Shown: positions 1-7,423, counted from the first letter of the stretch. The stretch is 10,398 nt of DNA from Tropicimonas sp047971885 (GCF_047971885.1 NZ_JBKEAE010000168.1:1-10398); one strand, 5' to 3'. Program-made: numbers and translations. Notes: generated by a model from the letters alone, not told the origin.

Positions 1-1109
1 CCTCCGGCCCCTGTGCCAAGCCCCCCGCATTCGCGCTCGACGCCCTGAAAGACGCCGCCCTTGGCCGGTCGCATCGCGCCGCCATCGGCAAGGCGAAGCT
101 CAAGGCGGCCATAGAGCGCACGCGCGAAATTCTCGGCGTTCCCGACGATTATCGTATCGGTATCGTGCCCGCATCGGATACCGGCGCGGTCGAGATGGCG
201 ATGTGGTCGCTGCTGGGCGCCCGTCCGGTCGAGATGCTGGCCTGGGAAAGCTTCGGTTCCGGCTGGGTGACCGATGCGGTCAGGCAGCTTGGGCTGGACG
301 CGACCGTCAGGACTGCCGGCTACGGCGAGATCGTCGATTTCGCGTCGGTCGATTTCGATCGCGATGTTGTCTTCACCTGGAACGGAACCACATCGGGCGT
401 GCGCGTGCCGGATGGTGATGCGATCCCGGCGGATCGCGCCGGGCTGACCATCTGCGACGCCACCTCGGCGGCTTTCGCCGTCGATCTGCCGTGGGAAAAG
501 CTCGATGTGACGACCTTCTCCTGGCAGAAGGTGCTGGGCGGCGAGGCGGCGCATGGCATGCTGATCCTCGGCCCGCGCGCTGTCGAACGGCTGGAAAGCC
601 ATACCCCCGCCTGGCCATTGCCCAAGATCTTCCGCCTGACCAAGGGCGGCAAGCTGATCGAGGGAATTTTCCGCGGCGAGACGATCAATACCCCCTCGAT
701 GCTGGCGGTCGAGGATTACCTTGTCGCGCTCGACTGGGCGAAGTCCATCGGCGGGCTGCCGGCGCTGATCGCGCGCGCCGATGCCAACACCGCCGTCATC
801 GGCGGGTTCGTGGCCGAAAACGACTGGATTGACTTTCTGGCGGCCGATCCGGCGATCCGTTCGAATACCTCGGTCTGCCTGCGGTTCACCGACCCTCGGA
901 TCAGGGACGGCGCGTCCTTCGCCAAGGCGGTGGCGAAGCGGCTCGATGCCGAAGGCGTGGCCTACGATATCGGCGCTTACCGCGATGCGCCGCCGGGTCT
1001 GCGCATCTGGTGTGGCGCCACGGTCGAAACGTCGGATATCGAGGCGCTCGTGCCGTGGCTCGTCTGGGCCTTCGAGCAGGAGATTGCGACCCAGGCCGTC
1101 GACGCCTGA
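1..1109 (+). CDS. serC: Phosphoserine aminotransferase, 5'-truncated by the window edge
   Basis: This is the PLP-dependent enzyme that transfers an amino group from glutamate to 3-phosphohydroxypyruvate to give O-phosphoserine, the second step of serine synthesis (cytosolic). The open frame runs from the first base, so the N-terminus lies outside; the first full codon is at base 3 and 368 residues are visible, probably lacking about 15-20. The visible start reads SGPCAKPP, the substrate-loop motif near the N-terminus of alphaproteobacterial SerC. The PLP-binding lysine is in SWQKVLGGE (visible residue 176), with the cofactor-binding aspartate in ICDAT (about 152). TWNGTTSG and INTPSM are further family motifs. 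The C-terminus has the YDIGAYRDAP-GLRIW block. The 71-base gap to serA and shared strand suggest one operon. GTG 165 is internal and not the true start. Confidence 0.96.
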   Translation, partial: SGPCAKPPAFALDALKDAALGRSHRAAIGKAKLKAAIERTREILGVPDDYRIGIVPASDTGAVEMAMWSLLGARPVEMLAWESFGSGWVTDAVRQLGLDATVRTAGYGEIVDFASVDFDRDVVFTWNGTTSGVRVPDGDAIPADRAGLTICDATSAAFAVDLPWEKLDVTTFSWQKVLGGEAAHGMLILGPRAVERLESHTPAWPLPKIFRLTKGGKLIEGIFRGETINTPSMLAVEDYLVALDWAKSIGGLPALIARADANTAVIGGFVAENDWIDFLAADPAIRSNTSVCLRFTDPRIRDGASFAKAVAKRLDAEGVAYDIGAYRDAPPGLRIWCGATVETSDIEALVPWLVWAFEQEIATQAVDA

Positions 1110-1131
1110 TTTTCCCGAAACAGCATTCCGT

Positions 1132-1151
1132 CCGGGGGCAGATGCCCCCGG
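1132..1151 (+). other. Perfect GC-rich hairpin in the serC-serA gap
   Basis: A 9-base inverted repeat, CCGGGGGCA / TGCCCCCGG, is separated by only two bases. In RNA the innermost pair would open, giving an eight-pair stem with a four-base loop. No T run follows, so it is not a standard intrinsic terminator. It lies 14 bases upstream of the serA ribosome binding site. It could stabilise or process the serC-serA transcript, or tune the expression ratio of the two genes; that role is inference. Confidence 0.6.
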
Positions 1152-1165
1152 TTCGTCCCATCGAC

Positions 1166-1172
1166 AAAGGAG
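1166..1172 (+). promoter_or_regulatory. serA ribosome binding site
   Basis: AAAGGAG is followed by 8 bases and then ATG 1181. This fixes the serA start at 1181 although the frame stays open further upstream, back into the serC coding region. Confidence 0.8.
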
Positions 1173-1180
1173 CGCCAGCC

Positions 1181-2776
1181 ATGGCCCCCAAGGTTCTCGT
1201 TTCCGACAAGCTCAGCGAAACCGCCGTCCAGATTTTCCGCGACAACGATATCGAGGTCGATTTCCTGCCCAACCTGGGCAAGGAGCCGGAAAACCTGCTC
1301 GAACTGATCCACAACTACGATGGCCTCGCCATCCGCTCGGCCACCAAGGTCACCGAGAAGATTCTGGAGCGCGCGACCAGCCTCAAGGTGATCGGCCGTG
1401 CCGGCATCGGTGTCGACAATGTCGATATCCCCGCCGCATCGAAGCGGGGGGTGATCGTGATGAACACGCCCTACGGCAACATGATCACCACGGCAGAACA
1501 CGCCATCGCGCTGATGTTCGCGGTTGCCCGGCAGATACCCGAAGCCTCGGTTTCGACCCATGCCGGCAAGTGGGAGAAATCCAGGTTCATGGGGGTCGAA
1601 CTGACCGGCAAGACGCTGGGTGTGATCGGGGCGGGCAATATCGGCGGCATCGTCTGCGACCGCGCGGTCGGGCTGAAGATGAAGGTTCTGGCCTACGATC
1701 CCTTCCTGTCGGACGACCGTGCGGCCAGGCTCGGCGTGACCAAGGTGGAACTGGACGAGTTGCTGAAACGCTCGGATTTCATCACCCTGCATGTGCCGCT
1801 GACCGACAAGACGCGCAATATACTGAGCCGCGAGAACCTCGGCAAGACGAAGAACGGCGTGCGGATCATCAACTGCGCCCGCGGCGGTCTGGTCGATGAG
1901 GAAGCGCTGGCCGAACTGCTGAAATCCGGCCATGTCGCCGGTGCGGCCTTCGATGTCTTCGCCAGGGAACCGGCAACCGCGAACCCGCTGTTCGGCCTGT
2001 CGAACGTGGTTGTCACGCCGCATCTCGGTGCCTCGACCACCGAGGCGCAGGAGAACGTGGCGCTTCAGGTTGCCCAGCAGATGGCGGCCTATCTGAACAC
2101 AGGCGCGGTCGAGAATGCGCTGAACATGCCCTCGGTCACCGCCGAGGAGGCCCGGGTCATGTCGCCGTGGCTGAAGCTGTCGGAGCACCTCGGCGCCTTC
2201 ATCGGGCAGATGACGGACGAGCCGATCAAGGCAATCAACATCCTCTACGACGGCAGGGTGTCGCAGATGAACCTCGATGCGCTCGGCTGCGCGGCCATCG
2301 CCGGGGTGATGAAGGCCTCGAACCCGGATGTGAACCTCGTTTCGGCGCCGGTTCAGGCGGTCGAGCGCGGCATCCAGATCTCGCGCACAACACAGGCCAA
2401 ATCGGGCGTCTTCGACGGGTTCATCAAGCTGACGGTGGTGACGGATACCCGCGAGCGTTCGATTGCCGGCACGGTATTTTCGGACGGCAAGCCGCGCTTC
2501 ATTCAGATCAAGGGCATCAATATCGATGCAGAGATCGGCGCGCACATGCTCTACACCACCAACGAGGACGTACCGGGGATCATCGGCGCGCTTGGCCGGA
2601 CGATGGGAACGAACGGTGTCAACATCGCCAATTTCACCCTCGGGCGGAGCGGGCCGGGCAAGGCGGCCATTGCGCTGCTTTATGTCGACGAACCGGTGGC
2701 GCCCGGGGTGATCGCCGAACTCAAGGCAACAGGATTGTTCCAGAACGTCAGTCCGCTTCAGTTCAACGTCGCCTGA
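1181..2776 (+). CDS. serA: D-3-phosphoglycerate dehydrogenase (long ACT-domain type)
   Basis: It oxidises 3-phosphoglycerate to 3-phosphohydroxypyruvate with NAD+, the entry step of serine synthesis. The protein has 531 residues, the usual length of the type with an extra allosteric domain. Order: substrate domain (about 1-100, with the RSAT substrate loop at 52-55), Rossmann domain with GAGNIG at 150-155, catalytic Arg234 (NCARGGLVDE), Glu263 (AREP) and His281 (TPHLGAST), then a second substrate-domain half (to about 315), an intervening allosteric domain (about 320-450) and a C-terminal ACT domain (about 455-531, with EDVPGIIGALG). ACT domains in this family usually bind serine as feedback inhibitor, so end-product control is likely here. 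The start at 1181 has a good ribosome binding site. It is co-directional with serC and ends at a strong terminator. Confidence 0.97.
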   Translation: MAPKVLVSDKLSETAVQIFRDNDIEVDFLPNLGKEPENLLELIHNYDGLAIRSATKVTEKILERATSLKVIGRAGIGVDNVDIPAASKRGVIVMNTPYGNMITTAEHAIALMFAVARQIPEASVSTHAGKWEKSRFMGVELTGKTLGVIGAGNIGGIVCDRAVGLKMKVLAYDPFLSDDRAARLGVTKVELDELLKRSDFITLHVPLTDKTRNILSRENLGKTKNGVRIINCARGGLVDEEALAELLKSGHVAGAAFDVFAREPATANPLFGLSNVVVTPHLGASTTEAQENVALQVAQQMAAYLNTGAVENALNMPSVTAEEARVMSPWLKLSEHLGAFIGQMTDEPIKAINILYDGRVSQMNLDALGCAAIAGVMKASNPDVNLVSAPVQAVERGIQISRTTQAKSGVFDGFIKLTVVTDTRERSIAGTVFSDGKPRFIQIKGINIDAEIGAHMLYTTNEDVPGIIGALGRTMGTNGVNIANFTLGRSGPGKAAIALLYVDEPVAPGVIAELKATGLFQNVSPLQFNVA

Positions 2777-2799
2777 TGTGTCGCGGGTAGAAGCCGTTC

Positions 2800-2831
2800 G
2801 GGCGCCCCGTTCCGGGGCGTCCGCTTTTTTT
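2800..2831 (+). terminator. Intrinsic terminator after serA
   Basis: A ten-pair stem (2800-2809 with 2813-2822, one G-T pair) closes a TTC loop and is followed, after GC, by seven T residues (2825-2831). It sits 24 bases after the serA stop and very probably ends the serC-serA transcript. Confidence 0.9.
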
Positions 2832-2858
2832 GATTATCATCTTGTGTAGAGTCTGTTC

Positions 2859-3608
2859 ATGCGAAGTTATGCGATCGGCGATATCCATGGTCAGCTTGGC
2901 CGGCTGAAAGAGGCTCACGACCGGATCGCCACCGACAAGGCGCGTTGCGGCGATCCCGACGCGCCGGTGCTGCATCTGGGAGATCTGGTTGACCGGGGGC
3001 CGGATGCGCGCGGTGTCATCGACTATCTGCTTGCCCGTGCCCGGGCCGGCGAACACGATATCGTGCTTCTGGGAAACCACGACCAGATGATGCGGGATTT
3101 TCTGGTTCCGCAGCGGTGGTACGCACGCGGCGACCAGACGGGCCGCTGGCTCCAGCCCGGCATCGGCGGGCGCGAAACGTTGCGCTCTTACGGGGTGGAC
3201 GTGTCGCTGGCGCGCCGGAGCAGGGCCATACGCAAGGATGCACTCGAAGCGGTTCCGCAATCGCACCGGGCATTCCTGTGCCGCCGGCCGACGTCGCATT
3301 TTGTGGGCGAGGTGTTTTTCTGTCATGCCGGCGTCCGTCCGGGCGTCGCGCTGAACCGGCAGGAGGAGCGCGATCTGCTGTGGATTCGCGATGAGTTTCT
3401 GTTCGACACCGGCGATCACGGTGCGCTGATCGTGCACGGCCACACCCCGGTCGAGGCGGTCACCCATTACGGAAACCGCCTCAACATCGATACCGGCGCC
3501 GGCTATGACGGGCCGCTTTCGGCCGTGGTGATCGAAGGGCGGGAGGTCTGGTTGCTGACCGGTTCGGGGCGCCTGCCTGTCGCGCCGGGCGCTCTCGCTC
3601 CGTTCTGA
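2859..3608 (+). CDS. PPP-family metallophosphatase (serine/threonine phosphatase type)
   Basis: This 249-residue protein carries the full set of calcineurin-like phosphoesterase motifs: GDIHGQ (7-12, metal ligands Asp8 and His10), GDLVDRG (41-47), GNHD (72-75), CHAG with His156, and HGHTP with His195. These build a two-metal site that hydrolyses phosphomonoesters. The family includes bacterial Ser/Thr protein phosphatases and diadenosine-tetraphosphate hydrolase-like enzymes; the substrate cannot be told from sequence. The start fits the family, where MR-x-YAIGDIHG is near the N-terminus, but the ribosome binding site is weak (AGAG at 2848-2851). The ATG is only 27 bases after the T run of the serA terminator, so its promoter is not obvious. 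A 12-base tandem repeat spans the stop codon. Confidence 0.9.
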   Translation: MRSYAIGDIHGQLGRLKEAHDRIATDKARCGDPDAPVLHLGDLVDRGPDARGVIDYLLARARAGEHDIVLLGNHDQMMRDFLVPQRWYARGDQTGRWLQPGIGGRETLRSYGVDVSLARRSRAIRKDALEAVPQSHRAFLCRRPTSHFVGEVFFCHAGVRPGVALNRQEERDLLWIRDEFLFDTGDHGALIVHGHTPVEAVTHYGNRLNIDTGAGYDGPLSAVVIEGREVWLLTGSGRLPVAPGALAPF

Positions 3609-3627
3609 CTGCGCCTCTGACTGCGCC
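3604..3627 (+). repeat. Tandem 12-base duplication across the phosphatase stop codon
   Basis: TCTGACTGCGCC occurs twice in direct succession (3604-3615, 3616-3627). The first copy contains the TGA stop (3606-3608). Because the unit is four codons long, the second copy places another TGA in the same frame, acting as a back-up stop. It looks like a slippage duplication. Confidence 0.85.
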
Positions 3628-3705
3628 GATTTTCGGGCTCGACCCCGGGCCGGCACCGTGCTGCCATGCGCCTTCACCGGGGCAAGTTGCCGCCGGGCGC
3701 CGGAC

Positions 3706-3711
3706 AGGGAG
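3706..3711 (+). promoter_or_regulatory. Ribosome binding site of the small EamA gene
   Basis: AGGGAG followed by 6 bases and ATG 3718 decides the start of the small EamA protein. The open frame extends 60 bases further upstream, but that part has no comparable site and encodes an unlikely N-terminal extension. Confidence 0.75.
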
Positions 3712-3717
3712 AGCGAA

Positions 3718-4152
3718 ATGCCGATATGGACCGAAACCTGGCAGTTCTGGGCGGCAATGGCCGCTGTCTTTGCCGCGTTCACCGCAATCTTCGCCAAGGT
3801 CGGTGTCGATGAGTTGAACCCCGATGTGGCGACCTTTCTCCGCACGCTGGTGGTGGCGGTCGTTCTGGGACTTGTCCTTGCCGCCACGCGCCGGTTCGAG
3901 GTGCCGGACCGGATCCCGGTCCGGGGCGCGGGGTTTCTGATCCTGTCGGGTCTGGCGACCGGGGCGTCATGGATCTGCTATTTCCGTGCCCTCAAGCTTG
4001 GCAATGCATCGCAGGTTGTGCCCGTGGACAAGCTGAGCGTGGTTCTGGTGGCGATCTTCGGCGCGCTTTTTCTGGGCGAGCATCTTTCGGCGTCTTCGTG
4101 GCTCGGTGTCGCGCTCATCGCCTCGGGTGCCATTCTGGTCGCACTGGGTTAG
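3718..4152 (+). CDS. Half-size EamA-domain transporter (DMT superfamily)
   Basis: A 144-residue inner-membrane protein with five predicted helices (about 8-27, 38-56, 69-89, 101-120, 125-143), that is, one EamA domain instead of the usual two. The stretch around VPVDKLSVVL and ALFLGEHLS is characteristic of the single-domain EamA group. Known half-size members of the drug/metabolite superfamily work as dimers, so a homodimer is likely; the substrate is unknown. The start at 3718 follows a good ribosome binding site. It lies 109 bases after the phosphatase and 115 bases before the dehydrogenase, so operon membership is uncertain. The length matches this single-domain group and the ORF ends normally, so I do not read it as a truncated full-size transporter. 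Confidence 0.88.
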   Translation: MPIWTETWQFWAAMAAVFAAFTAIFAKVGVDELNPDVATFLRTLVVAVVLGLVLAATRRFEVPDRIPVRGAGFLILSGLATGASWICYFRALKLGNASQVVPVDKLSVVLVAIFGALFLGEHLSASSWLGVALIASGAILVALG

Positions 4153-4214
4153 GTGCGAAACTGCACACTTATGCCGCGCAGCTATCCACCGTTCGGCACT
4201 ATGCGGATTGCACC

Positions 4215-4227
4215 GGTATGATATACC
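4215..4227. promoter_or_regulatory. Candidate operator: inverted repeat upstream of the SDR gene
   Basis: GGTAT-GAT-ATACC is a perfect 5-base inverted repeat with a 3-base spacer, 40 bases upstream of the SDR start in an otherwise GC-rich gap. It overlaps a -10-like TATGAT (4217-4222), but no good -35 is visible. A repressor site over a promoter would have this shape. The short length makes chance plausible. Confidence 0.3.
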
Positions 4228-4267
4228 ATAGCGGCGATCGGCGTGGGACGAGTACGGGGAGGGAGCG

Positions 4268-5023
4268 ATGGAACTGCGTTTCGACGGCAAGACGATCATC
4301 GTTACTGGCGGGGGATCGGGGATAGGCGCGGCAACGGCGGCGGAACTGGGTGAAAGCGGGGCCATCGTGATCGTCGCCGATCTCGATCTGGCGCATGCGG
4401 AACAGGTCGCCCGTTCCATCACCGCGAAGGGCGGCACGGCCCATGCGGTAGCGGTGGATGTGGCGAAGGCCGACGACGTCGGCGCAATGGTGGATTTCGC
4501 GGTCGAAAAGGGTGGCGCGCTTTACGGCATCGTCAACAATGCCGGAATCGGCGGCCCTTCGGCACCGACCGGCAGCTATGACCTCGACGGCTGGCAGAAG
4601 GTGATCGGCATCAACCTGTCCGGCGTTTTCTACGGCATGCGCTTTGCCATTCCGGCGATCGAGAAATCCGGTGGCGGGGCGGTGGTCAACGTGGCGTCGA
4701 TTCTCGGCTCGGTCGGGTTCGCCAATTCGACGGCCTATGTCAGCGCCAAGCACGGCGTGGTGGGCGCGACCAGGAACGCGGCGCTCGAACATGCGGGCGG
4801 CGGTGTGCGGGTCAATTCGGTCGGGCCGGGCTTCATCCTGACCCCGCTGGTCGAAAGCTCGCAGGACGAGGCGACGCTGAAATTTCTCGAAGGCAAGCAT
4901 GCGCTGAACCGGCTCGGGCGCCCCGAGGAGGTGGCGGCGCTTATCGTTTTCCTGCTGTCGGACCGCGCCAGCTTCATCACCGGATCCTATCACCTGGTCG
5001 ACGGCGGCTATACCGCGCAGTAA
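4268..5023 (+). CDS. Short-chain dehydrogenase/reductase (SDR), substrate unknown
   Basis: A 251-residue classical SDR, a cytosolic NAD(P)-dependent alcohol/ketone oxidoreductase. Visible elements: the cofactor glycine motif TGGGSGIG (13-20), Asp38 at the end of strand 2 (favours NAD over NADP), NNAG (90-93), catalytic Asn116, Ser144, Tyr157 and Lys161 (YVSAK), VGPG (185-188) and the C-terminal FITGSYHLVDGG region typical of the family. The start at 4268 is supported by GGAGG at 4258-4262. It is probably its own transcription unit, converging with tdh across 39 bases. Such SDRs are often annotated as glucose- or 3-oxoacyl-reductase-like by similarity; nothing here fixes the substrate. Confidence 0.93.
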   Translation: MELRFDGKTIIVTGGGSGIGAATAAELGESGAIVIVADLDLAHAEQVARSITAKGGTAHAVAVDVAKADDVGAMVDFAVEKGGALYGIVNNAGIGGPSAPTGSYDLDGWQKVIGINLSGVFYGMRFAIPAIEKSGGGAVVNVASILGSVGFANSTAYVSAKHGVVGATRNAALEHAGGGVRVNSVGPGFILTPLVESSQDEATLKFLEGKHALNRLGRPEEVAALIVFLLSDRASFITGSYHLVDGGYTAQ

Positions 5024-5062
5024 CGGCGCGGCAAGCGCAGGGCACGGCCGGGCGGTAAACGC

Positions 5063-6100
5063 TCAGGTCCAGTCCAGCACGACCTTGCCGGAAGATCCGC
5101 CGCGCATGGTTTCGAACCCCTCGCGGAATGCGTCGGCCGTGAAGCGGTGGGTAATGACCTTGCGGATATCGAGCCCGTTCTGCAGCATGGCGATCATCTT
5201 GTACCAGGTCTCGAATATCTCGCGCCCGTAGACGCCCTTGATGGTGATCGCCTTGAAGACGATGCGCGACCAGTCCACCGGGGATTTTCCCGGCGGAATG
5301 CCGAGCAGCGCGATCCGCCCGCCCATGACCAGTGCCTCGACCATCTGGTCGAGCGCCGCCTGGCTGCCCGACATCTCGAGCCCGATATCGAAGCCCTGCG
5401 ACATGCCGAGCGCATGAACGACATCGCGCAGGTCCTCGCTCGCCACGTTGACGGCCCGGACATCGGCCACCGCGGCCGCCAACGCCAGACGGTCGGGGTT
5501 GATATCGGTGATTACAACGTGCCGGGCGCCGACATGCCGGGCAACCGCGGCCGCCATGATGCCGATCGGGCCGGCGCCGGTGACCAGCACATCCTCGCCC
5601 ACCAGATCGAAGCTGAGCGCGGTGTGCACCGCGTTTCCGAGCGGATCGAGGATGGCGCCGATCTCGTCGTCGATCTGTTCGGGCAGGGGCACCACATTGA
5701 AGGCAGGAAGGCGCAGGTATTCGGCAAAGGCACCCGGCACGTTCACGCCGACCCCGCGCGTTTCGGGATCGAGGTGGAATTTTCCGGCGCGGACCTGCCG
5801 CGAATGGTGTCCGATCAGGTGCCCTTCGCCCGAACAGCGCTGGCCTACATGCAGGTCCTCGACCCGGCGGCCGATCTCGACGATCTCGCCGGCGAATTCG
5901 TGGCCGGTGACCAGCGGCACCGGCACGGTGCGGCTCGCCCAGTCGTCCCAGTTCCAGATATGGATATCGGTGCCGCAGATGCCGGTCTTGCGCACCCGGA
6001 TCAGCACGTCGTCCGGGCCGATCTCGGGGACCGGCACGCGTTCCATCCACAGGCCCGGCTCGGGCCGCGCCTTGACCAGTGCCTTCATCCCGTTCGTCAT
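5063..6100 (-). CDS. tdh: L-threonine 3-dehydrogenase
   Basis: It oxidises L-threonine to 2-amino-3-ketobutyrate with NAD+, which Kbl then cleaves. The protein has 345 residues and is a zinc-type medium-chain dehydrogenase. Catalytic zinc ligands are Cys42 (ICGTD) and His67-Glu68 (GHE). The Rossmann motif GAGPIG is at 175-180, with Asp199 consistent with NAD. DPLGNAVHT and FDLVGEDVLVTGAG are strong Tdh signatures. The structural-zinc lobe is odd: by recalled alignment to E. coli Tdh, its four cysteines are Gly97, Ser100, Val103 and Asp111 here, in a loop of unchanged length. The start at 6100 has GGGAG (6108-6112) seven bases upstream and overlaps the kbl stop as ATGA, which suggests translational coupling. 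ATG at codon 5 matches the E. coli N-terminus and is a possible alternative. Confidence 0.96.
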   Translation of the reverse strand: MTNGMKALVKARPEPGLWMERVPVPEIGPDDVLIRVRKTGICGTDIHIWNWDDWASRTVPVPLVTGHEFAGEIVEIGRRVEDLHVGQRCSGEGHLIGHHSRQVRAGKFHLDPETRGVGVNVPGAFAEYLRLPAFNVVPLPEQIDDEIGAILDPLGNAVHTALSFDLVGEDVLVTGAGPIGIMAAAVARHVGARHVVITDINPDRLALAAAVADVRAVNVASEDLRDVVHALGMSQGFDIGLEMSGSQAALDQMVEALVMGGRIALLGIPPGKSPVDWSRIVFKAITIKGVYGREIFETWYKMIAMLQNGLDIRKVITHRFTADAFREGFETMRGGSSGKVVLDWT

Positions 6101-7290
6101 GCCAGTACTCCCGTCTCGCGCCCGGCCCGGCCGAAGGCTTCGAGCGCGCGGTCGAGGTCCGCGCGCGTCAGGGCGGCGTTCATCTGCGTCCGGATGCGCG
6201 CGGCTCCCCGTGGCACCACCGGAAAGAAGAACCCGGCCACATAGATCCCGTATTCAAAAAGCCGTGCCGCCATCTCCTGGCTGAGCCTCGCCTCGCCGAG
6301 CATTACCGGCACGATCGGGTGCTCGCCCGGCAGCAGATCGAAACCGAGGCTTTCCAGCCCCGCCCGCCAGTAGGCGGCATTGTCGAACAGGCGCGCGCGC
6401 AGATCGTCTCCCGCCTCGACGATCCTCAGCGCCTCGAGCCCCGCCGCCACGACCGAGGGTGGCAGCGAATTGGAAAACAGGTAGGGCCGGGCGCGCTGGC
6501 GCAGCAGGTCGACCACCGGCTGCGGCCCGGCGACATAGCCGCCGATGGCGCCCCCCAGTGCCTTGCCGAGCGTGCCGGTCAGGATATCGACCTTGCCTTC
6601 CACACCGAAATACGCCGGCATTCCGCGCCCTTGCGGCCCCATGAAGCCGGTGGCGTGGCAATCGTCCACCATGACCAGCGCATCGTATCGTTCCGCCAGC
6701 GCGGTGATCTCGGTCAGCGGCGCGAGAAACCCGTCCATCGAGAACACGCCGTCGGTTGCGATCATGATGTGCCGTGCCCCGTCGGAGCGTGCCGTGCGAA
6801 GCTGCGTCTCCAGTTCGTTCATGTCGGAATTGGCATAGCGATAGCGCCGCGCCTTGCAGAGCCGGATGCCGTCGATGATCGAGGCATGATTGAGCGCGTC
6901 CGAGACGATGGCATCCTCGGACCCCAGCAATGGCTCGAACAGCCCGCCGTTGGCGTCGAAGCAGGCTGCGAAGAGAATCGCGTCGTCCTTGCTCAGAAAC
7001 CGCGCCAGCGCCTGTTCCAGATCGCGGTGCATCGGCTTGGTGCCGCAGATGAAACGGACCGAGGCCATTCCGTATCCGTCGCGGTCGAGCGACGCGCGCG
7101 CCGCCGCGACGAGCCGGGGGTGATCGGCCAGCCCGAGATAGTTGTTGGCGCACAGGTTCAGCATCTCGCGCCCTCCAACCTCGATATGCCCGCCCTGCGG
7201 CGAGGTGATCGGCCGTTCGCGCTTCGTCAGCCCCTGCGCTTCGATTTCGGCAAGCGTCGCCTTCAGGCTCTGTGCAAACTCGGGCGTCAT
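6097..7290 (-). CDS. kbl: Glycine C-acetyltransferase (2-amino-3-ketobutyrate CoA ligase)
   Basis: This PLP enzyme cleaves 2-amino-3-ketobutyrate with CoA to glycine and acetyl-CoA, the second step of threonine degradation through Tdh. At 397 residues it has the normal family length. The PLP lysine is Lys243 in GTLGKALGG; His135 (LNHAS), Asp209 and His212 (VDDCHATG) are the expected cofactor-site residues of the alpha-oxoamine synthase family. CANNYLGLADHP and GYGMASVRFICGT are further family signatures. The frame is open upstream to 7455, but ATG 7290 with the near-perfect AGGAGGAG site is clearly the start. It is the first gene of the kbl-tdh operon, transcribed divergently from the thiolase. 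Confidence 0.96.
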   Translation of the reverse strand: MTPEFAQSLKATLAEIEAQGLTKRERPITSPQGGHIEVGGREMLNLCANNYLGLADHPRLVAAARASLDRDGYGMASVRFICGTKPMHRDLEQALARFLSKDDAILFAACFDANGGLFEPLLGSEDAIVSDALNHASIIDGIRLCKARRYRYANSDMNELETQLRTARSDGARHIMIATDGVFSMDGFLAPLTEITALAERYDALVMVDDCHATGFMGPQGRGMPAYFGVEGKVDILTGTLGKALGGAIGGYVAGPQPVVDLLRQRARPYLFSNSLPPSVVAAGLEALRIVEAGDDLRARLFDNAAYWRAGLESLGFDLLPGEHPIVPVMLGEARLSQEMAARLFEYGIYVAGFFFPVVPRGAARIRTQMNAALTRADLDRALEAFGRAGRETGVLA

Positions 7291-7292
7291 GG

Positions 7293-7300
7293 CTCCTCCT
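7293..7300 (-). promoter_or_regulatory. Strong ribosome binding site of kbl
   Basis: On the minus strand, AGGAGGAG precedes ATG 7290 by two bases (its AGGAGG core by four). It decides the kbl start and rules out the 55-codon upstream extension, whose Arg- and Gly-rich sequence is not family-like. Confidence 0.85.
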
Positions 7301-7423
7301 CTGGCTGGCACCATATTGGGCAATCGCGACGTGGAATACAGCATCGAATCGCGCGCGCCCAGCGATGGCGGCCTGCCCGGCCTTGCGCTGCGCCGCCGGC
7401 GGCGGCCGCACCTGCCGCGAATC

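Noticed and set aside
781..1899. A 372-codon plus-strand frame spanning the serC end and the serA start.
   Set aside because: It overlaps two clear genes in another frame, and its Arg/Pro-rich translation has no family signature.
977..2545. A 522-codon open frame on the minus strand opposite serA.
   Set aside because: It is the mirror of a high-GC gene; the translation is rich in Arg, Asp, His and Gly with no known domain, and the serA frame explains the region fully.
2859..3608. The phosphatase as the missing phosphoserine phosphatase (SerB) of the serine pathway.
   Set aside because: SerB is a HAD-fold enzyme with a DxDxT motif; this protein has calcineurin-like metallophosphatase motifs, and a terminator separates it from serA.
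5024..5062. A bidirectional terminator between the converging SDR and tdh genes.
   Set aside because: Only a GCGC/GCGC four-pair stem is visible and there is no T run on either strand.
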